A stretch of DNA of 64,000 nt from Chlorophyllum brunneum (Eukaryota > Basidiomycota > Agaricomycetes > Agaricales > Agaricaceae). Below the pieces are notes generated by a model. It was not told where the DNA came from. It did not search any database and worked only from the letters and a program-made list of their open reading frames with translations. The stretch lies in assembly GCA_963576785.1 (NCBI GenBank), contig OY756149.1, forward strand, positions 1,426,001 to 1,490,000, written 5' to 3'. The translations under genes and the position numbers were made by a program. Shown piece by piece: positions 33,563 through 42,886 of this stretch (its first letter is position 1; the number at the start of each line of letters is the position of its first letter).

Positions 33563-34329
33563 GATCCTTTTCTTTTTTCTTTTTCTTCTTTTGCTTTCCC
33601 GGTTATGGATTTCCAATTCATTTCTCTATCTCCCCTTTCCTCGCTCGTCTACTATTTTATATAGTTTTCATTCAAAATTCCATCTCTCCCGTGGTGCCCG
33701 GGTAAATACCCACCCACACGCTATGTACCATTTGATGTTCCCCCTTGTGATTGCGAATAGATAGTTTCTTTTCTATCAATTTCTCTCTCTCACTCTCTCT
33801 CTTTCCAATTCCCTTTTCTTCTCTCTCTTCGCTGAACATCATAGGTACCAAACATCTCTCTAGTGTATGTGCTAGATGTCGTCGAGTCTCGTGGGGTTAG
33901 TTTACTTGTAGTTTACTTTCCCTTCTTCAAACATTCTGTACGTTCTACCTTTGTATGTATGTACACGCGGACTGCATTTGAGCACCACTATATAAATTGT
34001 TGATTAAAAAAAAAAAAAAAAAAAAAAATGAAGCAAATGAGCAAAACTATAGAATTCCAAACTAGAAATACTGTTACATTTATTGTAGCCTTTTATAGGG
34101 TTTTACTAGAAACAACCGAAAAGGGAATATCAACAGATTAGAGTTCTGAGGTCATAGACAAGTCATTGTAAGGTTATAAATGAGTCAGGAGTGGAGAGTA
34201 ATGGAAAGAAGTGGAGAAGTGGAGAAAAAGAAATTGGAGTAGGGTACAGGGTATGTTGGTAACATAACGTCCTTCCTATATTTGAAGTTATACGAGAAAA
34301 TGTTCAGAGGGAACTGTAAGGTTCTCCAG

Positions 34330-35796
34330 TTATGTTAGATATGGCGACATCATCATAAACTTCGTCATAATGGTTTTCTTGGTAGTATGGGGTAGAGTTA
34401 CGAGAGGGGAATATGGCATCTTCAAAGTCTTCTTTTTCTTCCTTTGTAACCTTGTCATATTTACAATAGTTGGAGATATGGCCAGGGAATATTTGTTACA
34501 ATTCTTGCAACAATATTTGGGGCAATTCATGATTTGGTGGGAGGGTTTCTTCTTATGGCAGTGATAAGCTGGGCAATCAAGACAATAATGTCCGGGGGTG
34601 AAAGTCATGCAGATGGAGTATTGAAAGAATCTGCAGTTGAGGGAGTAATGGCCAAATCATTAACATTGGTAACATTGGGCTGCTGATTGGTCTGGAGTCT
34701 TATGGGGAGTGGTGGTGGTGAAGTAGGGAGCTGGTTGTTTAACTCCAGACCTTGAGGGTTCTAGTGTATTCTTGGATCAAATGGGAGGATGGAGAATGGA
34801 TACTGTGGCATAGGTGGACTTTCAGGCAAGTTGTTTGGGGCATAGCTGAGGTTTTCCATGATGGAAAAGGTCTTTAAGAGTAACTCCAGCTCTGCTAGAT
34901 TCGAGGCTTCTTTTATAATATTTAATGTTGTCATTAAGTCCTGGAACCAAATCTTGGTGGTATCGGATGAGTCGTTGGTTAAACACAAGATCAATGAGAT
35001 TAGCTCTTTGATCATTTGTATGTATGAAATGCATGGCTTGAATAATGTTACTTGTTGTTGAGAGGAATTCTGAAAGGTCCTCATTGGATATAGATAATAG
35101 GTCATCTATATTTGTGGGGTCAGGTTGTATCCCCTGGTTATCTTGTTGGTGGTTTTGTTGATGTCTACTGATGGGAGACTGGTCATCATTAGGTTGAAAG
35201 TGGGGGTAACTGTGCGAGGTGGATGAATTGGGGTAGATTGAGGTCAGTAGAGATTTGCTGAGAAGTTTGGTGATTTGGGTTGGGGTGGAGTCTGCTAAGG
35301 GACTAGGATAGGCAAGATTTGTGAGAGATACTTGTCCATCAGAGTCTGAAACTCTATTTCACTTGAGGAAGAGGTTGGTGGATTGGTTGGGATCCATGGA
35401 TGACTGGGGGGTTGGTACTCATGAAGGACTGATAGGCTGGGGAATGGTGAATATATGATGTTTCTGAGGTACTGGTCTTGTGAAGTCAAGGGATAAGGTG
35501 ATCTCCAGACTAACAAGGGACATGGCAATAGTAATCTTTGCTGACTGGTCTGCATGTCTGTCACTTCTGAGAATTCTTGTGTCCTCATTGATATTATCTT
35601 GTTGTTGTCTGGTAAGGTTACTGATAGTTCTAGTGAGTGAACTTGTGAAGAGGCGAATTCTGGTGAGTTTGACGTCAGAGTCATCAAGTCTTGCTGGGGA
35701 GATTGATTGTTCAACATGTTCAAATGAAGAGGATGATTTAGATGAAGAGGTAGTTGGAGCAGAGGCTGAAGAATTGATAGAAGAGGTAGAGGACAT
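34330..35796 (-). pseudogene. Gypsy-C ORF3 region after the chromodomain
   Basis: Minus-strand open pieces 35419-35796 (Ser-rich MSSTSSINSSASAPTTSSSK, then LTRIRLFTSSLTRTISNLTR), 34761-35105 (FQDLMTTLNIIKEASNLAEL) and 34330-34608 with a His/Cys-rich end (HYCLDCPAYHCHKK, CPKYCCKNCNKY). They lie between the chromodomain and the 3' LTR, the same place as ORF3 of Gypsy-A and D. Frames are broken. I see no clear sequence match to the A/D ORF3. Function unknown. Confidence 0.55.
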
Positions 35797-35916
35797 TTTA
35801 TAGGTTTCTGGTGATTTCTTGTTCTGGTTCTGGATTTATTTTGGATTGACTAGTCCTAGTTTTATATGTCCAGGTTTTAGGGTCCAAGTACAGTCAAATG
35901 GTGCAATCTTGTGGAT

Positions 35917-37209
35917 TTATCTATAATTATTGAGAATAGTTAGGGCTGTGGGTGCAAGTTCTTCTTCTGTTAGCCATTCATTGTCATCATGGCCAAAGTT
36001 TCTCCACTTGATGAGGTATTGTATGATATCATCTCTGGAGCAATGGTTAATTATACCTTCGATTTCATAGTGTTCTTTGTCATTGATGATATCAGGGATA
36101 GGAGTAATGTTGTTAGGTCCATGAATATCATTTTCTTGATATGGAGTAAGAAGGGTGGCATGAAATACTGGATGGATCTTCCATTTAAAGGGAAGTTTGA
36201 GTTTATACGTCATTGGAGAAATAACTTGTTCAATTTTATATGGTCCTTCTCTTTTTGGTGCCATTTTCTTGGATGGGTATGCAAGTTTCAGATTCCGAGA
36301 CTCCAACCATACCTTTTGACCTAGGGTAAAGAGTTTGAAGGTAGAGATAATGTGTTTTCTCATATGTTCTTGAGCTATTTTATGTGCTACAATTGCTTTA
36401 TTTTGGGCATTGTTAAGAGTTTGGAGTTTTTCTTCTGATGATTGTATATTTGGGGCTTCAATTATTCCTGGTATACCTTGTGGATTGTATCCCATGATTA
36501 ATTCAAATGGAGTTTGCTTTTGTTCTGAATGAAGTGTTGAATTATAGGTGAATTCAAGGATAGGAATATGTTTAACCCAGTTGGTTGGGTTATATAAAGT
36601 ATACAGTAATAGATAAGCTGCAATTTCTTGATTAAATTGTTTGGTGGTTCCATCAGTTTGAGGATGAAAGGTAGTAGAGAATGCTTGTTTAATATTGAGT
36701 TCTTTCATTAAAGCTTTTATTGATTTTGCTAAGAATCTTGGGTCTCTGTCGGATATTATTTTGTCCAGTAGTCCATATCGAGAAAAGAATTTTGATAGGA
36801 ATAATGATGCAATGTCCTTGGCAGTGGAATTTTTGGTAGTAGGGATGAAAATAGCCCCTTTCAAAAGTCTATAGTCCATAATGGACAGAATAAAATCATA
36901 TTTCTTGTCATCATAATCTTTTGATAGTGGTAGATCCATTATCAGGTCCATCGCAATTTGGGAAAATGGTTTTGTCAATTTAGGAGGATCAATTGGTGAT
37001 AACGCTGGTCTTGTCAGATGTCTATTAATTTTGTATTGTTGATATTTTGCATATCCTTTCACATAATTTTGTACAAAGATTGTCATTCCTGGCCAATAGC
37101 AATTTTTCTTGACCAATTGATAGGTTTTTTGTTCACCTGGGTGTCTTGTGATAGGATTATCATGGTATTTTTCTAGTATTTGTCTTTTTAGTTGTAACTT
37201 TTTCATCAT
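35917..37209 (-). CDS. Gypsy-C integrase and chromodomain frame
   Basis: 430 open codons. Zinc-finger region YHDNPITRHPGEQKTY keeps the His pair, but both Cys appear as Tyr (GYAKYQQYK). Core: Asp in QIAMDLIMDLPLS, Asp in IISDRDPRFLAK; the catalytic Glu of the usual TERxNQ is Lys in TTKQFNQEI. C-terminal chromodomain: YLIKWRNFGHDDNEWLTEEE. The lost zinc ligands and Glu make it inactive. Chromodomains direct insertion to marked chromatin. Confidence 0.88.
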   Translation of the reverse strand: MMKKLQLKRQILEKYHDNPITRHPGEQKTYQLVKKNCYWPGMTIFVQNYVKGYAKYQQYKINRHLTRPALSPIDPPKLTKPFSQIAMDLIMDLPLSKDYDDKKYDFILSIMDYRLLKGAIFIPTTKNSTAKDIASLFLSKFFSRYGLLDKIISDRDPRFLAKSIKALMKELNIKQAFSTTFHPQTDGTTKQFNQEIAAYLLLYTLYNPTNWVKHIPILEFTYNSTLHSEQKQTPFELIMGYNPQGIPGIIEAPNIQSSEEKLQTLNNAQNKAIVAHKIAQEHMRKHIISTFKLFTLGQKVWLESRNLKLAYPSKKMAPKREGPYKIEQVISPMTYKLKLPFKWKIHPVFHATLLTPYQENDIHGPNNITPIPDIINDKEHYEIEGIINHCSRDDIIQYLIKWRNFGHDDNEWLTEEELAPTALTILNNYR

Positions 37210-37435
37210 AAAGGAGAAGAATTCCTTGTTATGCTTGATAAATTGAGCACTGTTTATTGATTAATTCTGGTTTCTTGTTTATTAATGCTTGTAGGGTACT
37301 AGTTGATAAGGTGTCATATTTTGCAGATTGAATGATTGTATTTTGAAGATCTTGGTCAATAATATTGATAAAGACTTTGTCTAAAAGCATCGTAATGTCT
37401 TCATTGTCATGATCCTTATCTGGGATATAGTCTGG

Positions 37436-37921
37436 TCATCTTGATAGTGTATCTGCTGTGGGTATTTTTGATCCAGGGATGTGTTTGATTTTGAAATTGA
37501 ATCTTGTTAAATATTCATACCATCTGGCTTGTTGCCTATTAATCTTTTGGGATTTCTTCCAAAAGGTTAAATTTTGATGGTCTAATTGAATCAATACTTG
37601 GTATTTTGCTCCTTCCAAGTAATGTTTCTATTCTTCTAATGCTCTGATTATTGAGAGCAATTCTCTGTCGTGAATATCATAGTTCCTTTCTGATGGTGAA
37701 AATATTTTGGAAAAGAATAAAACTGGGTGTCGATTTCCATTGGTATCCTTCTGGGTAAGGATAGCACCAGAGGCATATTTTGATGCATTACATTCAATTT
37801 CGAATGGTTTAGTTTGATCTGGAGTAACTAGGACTAGTTTTTTGGTGAACTTGCTTTTTAGTTTATTAAATGATTGGTCAGCTTTGGGTGTCCACTCAAA
37901 TGTTTTGCTTTTTGATAGCAA
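37436..37921 (-). pseudogene. Gypsy-C RNase H remnant
   Basis: Two adjoining minus frames: 37628-37921 (FEIECNASKYASGAILTQKD, where the first Asp is Asn, and RNYDIHDRELLSIIRALEE) and 37436-37618 (KINRQQARWYEYLTRFNFKI, PTADTLSR). One stop separates them. Confidence 0.85.
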
Positions 37922-39250
37922 ACTGTTAAGTGGTCTTGCAATATCAGCATAATAGTAGATGAATTTGATGTAAAAAATCCCATAAATTTTCTTATTTCTT
38001 TTGTGATCTTTGGTTGTGGCCAGTTATATATGCTATTGAGCTTGGTTTGATCCATCTCTATTTTTCTTGGTATAATGATGAATCCTAGGTATTCGAGTTT
38101 TTGAGTCTCAAATTTGCTTTTTTCTCCTTTGAGAAATAAATCATTTTGTTCTAGGTATTTGAGTACTTGTTCTGTTCTTTTATCCAGTTCTTTGATTGTT
38201 GGTGCAAAGATAAGGATATCATCCATATAGACTATGATTAAGCATTGATTAATCATGTCTCTGAATATATCATTCATCATGGATTGGAACATAGTAGGAG
38301 AGTTGGTTAATCCAAAGAATATAACCATTGGTTCATGAAGACCAAATTCAGTGGAAAATACTGCTTTCCATTGGTCTCCATTATAGATTCAAACATTATT
38401 ATATCCTAATCAGATGTTGAGCTTGGTGAAATACTTGGTGTCTTTCAATTTGTCTAGGATATTGGATATGAGAGGTAATGGATAGATATTCTTTATGGTG
38501 TAATTGTTTAAGTATTTGTAGTTTTGACAAGGTCAAAGTTTTCTATCCTTCTTTTCTACAAAGAAAAGGGAGGATGCCATTGGTGATTCTGATTTTCGAA
38601 TGTAACCTTTTCGAAGATTTTCTTTAAGAAATTATTTAGTAACTTCTTTCTCGGCATTGGAAAGCCTAAAGGCTTTTTCTTTATGAGGCTTAAAATTAGG
38701 TTTTAAGTCTATCCTGTGATCATAGGATCTTGATAGGGAAAATCATTCTGATTTCTTGTTGTCAAATATTTTAGCAAATTTTTACCATTTCTTCAGTAGT
38801 TGAAATTCCTTTTTGTTATTCTTCAGTTCAGTTTTAGCTAAATCGGCTACAATAGCTGATTTATAGTTAAGTTCAATAATTCTCTCTATTTCTTAAGAAT
38901 TAGAATATTCATTATAGGATTTGGGTGATTCATAGTATCTGGAAGGATTGGATTGCCAATTATCTTGTAGCTCTTCCATTTTGTCAAGGACAGAGAGATG
39001 GTTTAAAGCAATTGATCCTATATCCACAGGTTGATATAGTGAATATAGAAGTTCTTGTTCTTGTTGATTGGTTTTCCATTGAAATGTTCTTGATTACCAA
39101 TTTATATCAGAGTTGTATTGTTCAAAGGGGTATTCCTAGAATAATATCTTTTGAAGCTAATCAGGTGATTAGAGTTCGAACTTGGCATATCTTGTTATCA
39201 ATAATAGTATTAAGTATAGTGAAATTCTTAACAGTAGCATCAGGATTTGA
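37858..39250 (-). pseudogene. Gypsy-C reverse transcriptase remnant
   Basis: Open end 37858-38328: FFGLTNSPTMFQSMMNDIFR, catalytic box VYMDDILIFA, LEYLGFIIIPRKIEMDQTK. Upstream to about 39250 the RT fingers are present only in pieces with many stops. Confidence 0.85.
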
Positions 39251-39265
39251 TGATCCATCTGCATA

Positions 39266-39658
39266 TTATAGGATAATTGGTGTTTCGAGGCTTTTAATGA
39301 ATAAGCTATGTTTATTGACATATTTTTCATCAATAAAGTTTTCTTGTACTCCTGAGCTGATTAGAGCAGTTACTTCAAATGGTTTTGAAGTCTTTTCTGA
39401 ATGGATTTTCAATGGAAGGAATATAAAATGATTGTTGATAGGTTGGGGAAAATGAATGAGGTTAATTGATGGTGATGGAGAGGGAGGTTCCAATCCCATT
39501 GTCTTGGTCTCCAGATTTAAAAATCCAAAAAAACATTTTTTACTTCTGATCAATGTTCTTCCAGGATCTGGTTGACTATGTTGGCTGCTACTTTTCCCAT
39601 AGAAATAGCATTTAGTACTTTTGAAGCTGGAGTTGGTGGTTTGGGGAAGAGGGATCAC
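39266..39658 (-). pseudogene. Gypsy-C protease remnant
   Basis: The minus frame includes FEVTALISSGVQENFIDEKY. The aspartic-protease triplet reads S-S-G where D-S-G is expected, so the catalytic Asp is lost. Confidence 0.7.
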
Positions 39659-41614
39659 AGTGGTCCTTTAGGGGATAGTTTTCTAAAGGGATTTGGTTTG
39701 TGAAATTTTCTTTGAAAATTCTGAGATGGTTTATTAAATGTTGGGGGTTGTTGTTGGAAGTTGTTTGGCTTTGGTCAATTCTGAAATGATTGTGGTTTTC
39801 TTGGTACAGGACAATTTCGAGCAAAATGTCCTTTTCTTTCACATCTAATACATGCTCCACTAGTAATGCATTGTTTCTCCATAGGAGTAAACATTGCATT
39901 GAGTTCTGCTCCAGTATATTTCATTTCATAAACTTGATCAGCATCTTCTTTGTCTTCTTCTTCTTCTTTGTATTCTTCCTATGCTTCTTCATTATTGTAG
40001 TATTCATAGTATTGATCTTCAGATTGATCTGAATACTGTTGGGGTTCTTTGTATCTATTCTGATGATAGATATTGTCCACATCTATAGCATAAGGGTCTT
40101 GGGTTGGTTGAGGTTGATTTTGATAATTCAACAAATATTGCTGTTGGTATGGTCAGGGAGTATATCTTTTCTGGTTTTGGTAAGGGTTCATGTGAGATAA
40201 CCCAAAATCAGCTTTGTTTCTTTGTTGAATGGCTTTATATTGAATAGCCATATCAAACCATCCTGCTAAGGTAGTAGGAGGGTTGAACTGGGTAGATATT
40301 TCCATTGAAATATCATGGTAGATAGCACATTGATAAATGTCGATTAAAATCTCATCCATCTCAATTCCTGAGATATGGGCTTTGATCTGGAATTCTGTGT
40401 TGAATTCTGGAATGGTCTGATTAGGTAATTGAACTAAAGATTTTAGTTCTTGGTATACAGCAGCTGATTCATTTGGTGGTGCATAAGCATGAAGTTCTGT
40501 TTTGAATTTGTCATAAATGGGTAATACAACTCCAATAGTTGGATTGGCTGGTGGTATTAGTTGTATTCTAGTTACTTGTGTAGTGTTTGTTTGGGATAAG
40601 ATATATTGATCAGCCCAAATATATGATCTGGGTCCAGTCATAAGAGTGAGCATATACTATATTTTGTCAGTATCATCATTGAAGAGGTTTCTGTTTGCAT
40701 TGAAATAAATTTTGCAAGATAATAGCTACTTCTTAAATTCTGAATGTTCTCCACTAAAGCATAGGGGTTCAGGGAATTTAATATGTTGTTGTTGTTATGC
40801 CATTGGTATGACAGCAGTTTCTGGTGAAGGTGATGGTGTGGGTAATGGGCTAGGTGATGGTAAGGATGATGGGCTAAGTGATGTATTAGGTGTAGGAGTT
40901 CTTGGGAGTGTGGCAGTTTGGTACTGAGGGCTTAAGTGGATTGGGGAGGGACTCATGATGTTTGGAGGTGATCCTTGATTTCCTGGAGTATTACTTGAGC
41001 TTTCTCTAGGTGTTCCTTGGCTTGTTCCTGTTTTAGTCAATTCTGAAGATTCTTTTGGTCAAGAAGTTGTCAATTGTGAAGGATTTCTTGTATCTATAAA
41101 TGGATTTCCTCTTCCTGTTGAGAGGTTTGTTGAACTACTAGGCCTCAGTGTGGGAGATTTTGTTATAGCTTTGGTAGATCATAGGTCCAAAGTTCTGGGA
41201 GTGATCTGATGTAGGTTAGGTACTATAGGTGTACCACATGAAGTTTGAAGGTTGATTCCTTCATTCTTCCTTTCTTGTAAATATTGGGAGTCAGTTCCAG
41301 TTGCTGGTTGGTATGGAACAGTTGGTTGACTTTCAATAAGTAGGTGAGTCTGGCTTTTGCTGCTTGAGGGAAGTCTTGGAGTAGATAGCAATCCTGAAGA
41401 TCCTCTATCTGTCACACTGTCAAGTTTTTTGCAAATCAAGTATTGAGATTTCCAAACGACTTGAGATGTTGATAGCAGATAATTGATTGAGTTTCTGGGT
41501 TTAGAGAAAGAGATTCTTCTGGAAGAAGATGTTCCTCATTGGAATTCTGAAGGGAATGGATCATGTTGAGGAGCTGGGATAGCTTCATGAGATCCTTTGT
41601 CAGATGATTCTCCA
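39612..41614 (-). pseudogene. gag: Gypsy-C gag remnant
   Basis: Probable start near 41614. Pro/Ser/Thr-rich N-terminal half (40795-41040: PTPNTSLSPSSLPSPSPLPT), capsid-like part 40153-40653 (VLPIYDKFKTELHAYAPPNE, FNTEFQIKAHISGIEMDE), acidic Tyr/Glu-rich stretch, one zinc knuckle CIRCERKGHFARNC near 39840. Stops throughout. Confidence 0.75.
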
Positions 41615-41806
41615 TTGTTGGCTCTGAAAGTTAGGGCAATTTTGAAAGTGATGAGCTTATCAAGGCTAAGCAGAACCAAGGAATGTGCTTATCAAGTTAA
41701 GCAGAACTATGAAAGGTTTTTGTGATACAAAGAGATGTTTATACAGACTTGGTCTTGATGATATACGGGGTGAGAGTTCAGATAGCTAGTCCAAAGTCTC
41801 GAGAGT

Positions 41807-41892
41807 GAAAGAGAGCCTAGTAGCTAGGTTGTCTTTCGAGGATGAGTGAGGATGAAAGAGAGCCTAGTAACTAGGTTGTCTTTCGAGAAGAA
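41807..41892. repeat. Direct repeat in the Gypsy-C leader
   Basis: Two copies of a ~35-bp unit (gaaagagagcctagta then ctaggttgtctttcgag), separated by about 12 bp and differing at one base. Each contains the near-palindrome cctagtarctagg, so each can form a hairpin in the 5' leader of the element RNA. Confidence 0.75.
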
Positions 41893-41951
41893 TAGAAACA
41901 ACTGTTTGGTGTCCAATACAGAGGATAACAGTTGAGTCTGGGAGTGGGTTG

Positions 41952-41962
41952 AGTTTGGAATT
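41952..41962 (-). other. Gypsy-C self-complementary primer-binding site
   Basis: Sense AATTCCAAACT, one base inside the 5' LTR, exactly complementary to AGTTTGGAATT in the same LTR (42016-42026 on plus), which begins 34 nt after the TATA box. Confidence 0.7.
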
Positions 41963-41963
41963 A

Positions 41964-42227
41964 TGTTAACTGGTGAATAGGGTTGCTCAAATGAAGCAAA
42001 TGAGTGAAACTATAGAATTCCAAACTAGAGATACTGTTACATTTATTGTAGTCTTTTATAGGGTTTTACTAGAAACAACCGAAAAGGGAATATCAACAGA
42101 TTAGAGTTCTGAGGTCATAGACAAGTCATTGTAAGGTCATAAATGAGTCAGGAGTGGAGAGTAATGGAAAGAAGTGGAGAAGTGGAGAAAAAGAAATTGG
42201 AGTAGGGTACAGGGTATGTTGGTAACA
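41964..42227 (-). repeat. Gypsy-C 5' LTR
   Basis: 264 bp, tgttaactgg to ggtaaca. Plus ttttata at 42054-42060 is TATAAAA in sense; the predicted start is 42026. Confidence 0.93.
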
Positions 42228-42886
42228 ATGCAACTATACATGATATCCTCCCACAGAGCGAGATTTCGGGCCCCAGTAATGAAACCACCTCCATAGATAT
42301 AGAATAGTATTGGGGTTTTGCCACCAGATGGTGCTGGGTCAGGAGGCCAGTAGATGTCAAGCTGAGGACGTGATGGAACGGTTAGGATTATTAAACACTT
42401 CAAGGTCAGACACACACGCAGTGACGGTCAGTCTCACCGTACTTGAAGGTCTTCTTCGCGACGCTCGCAATCGCCGACGGTTTTTTCGAGAGCAATGGCC
42501 GAAAAACCTCGACCGCTGCAAAACATATAGGCAATTACAGACACCACGGAAGATGCTATTACGTAGCCTTCAGACTGTGATAAGGGGTAACATTCCAAGG
42601 GATATTCACAAGCTGGTCCATGGATAGACGTCTGGGTGAGAGGAATGTTTCAGGGGCTGGTCCACAGTATCTTTTATCTTTAGGGATTCAACAGGGGACA
42701 GAATACGGAGGATTGCCTAAACGATTTGACCTCGCCCTGTGTGCAGGCTTGTATGACAAACAGAAAAAAGTAATTCCGGATGAATTCATATTGGGATTGC
42801 GGAATATGCACTGAATCGCTTGAAAGGCTTCAGTAAGCAGCAATGCAGACTCAGGTGTCAACATAGCTGTGACGACGATACGGGAA

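Larger units (their letters stand above)
30697..34043 (+). mobile_element. LINE-2, Tad-like LINE with internal deletion
   Basis: The body 30715-34025 lies between copies of AAATGAAGCAAATGAGCA (30697-30714, 34026-34043). Its 5' end matches the 5' end of LINE-4 (CCCTTCTTGACCTCTTACC), so it is probably 5'-complete. About 1.1 kb of GC-rich, structured, apparently non-coding sequence joins directly to the RT thumb (KTHWRYLGFYFDR at about 31888), so ORF1 and most of ORF2 are absent. Ends with an A tail at 34007-34028. Confidence 0.88.
30672..34264 (-). repeat. Gypsy-C 3' LTR, split by LINE-2
   Basis: 30672-30714 and 34044-34264 together match the 264-bp LTR at 41964-42227 when LINE-2 and one copy of its 18-bp target duplication are removed. 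Confidence 0.92.
30667..42232 (-). mobile_element. Gypsy-C, degenerate chromovirus with nested LINE-2
   Basis: The body 30672-42227 is flanked by ATGCA (30667-30671, 42228-42232). LTRs are 264 bp; the left one is split by LINE-2 (30672-30714 plus 34044-34264), the right one is 41964-42227; about 7 differences. Minus-strand order: long Pro/Ser-rich gag, protease, RT, RNase H, integrase, chromodomain, an extra 3' ORF. It is a family clearly distinct from Gypsy-A/B/D and more decayed. It sits inside the hydrolase gene. Confidence 0.92.
30036..42621 (-). pseudogene. Alpha/beta-hydrolase (esterase-like) gene split by an 11.6-kb insertion
   Basis: Reads on minus: likely ATG at 42621 (MDQLVNIPWNVTPYHSLKA), a small intron, VFRPLLSKKPSAIASVAKK, an intron of ~56 bp (donor gtgtgt, acceptor cctcag), then LDIYWPPDPAPS, the oxyanion-hole strand YIYGGGFITGA, and EDIMYSC at 42233. 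After Gypsy-C and one ATGCA copy are removed it continues at 30671: GTFFVKHGFITVIPDYHL, nucleophile elbow GHSAGA, LMSGPYHVPSASEVGRF, LEWHLGKPVKMILGD. A TGA at 30117-30119 replaces the residue just before HNHIS, which would carry the catalytic His; the natural end is TAG at 30036-30038. The insertion and the TGA make it a pseudogene. The first intron does not join in phase as I read it. Confidence 0.85.
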
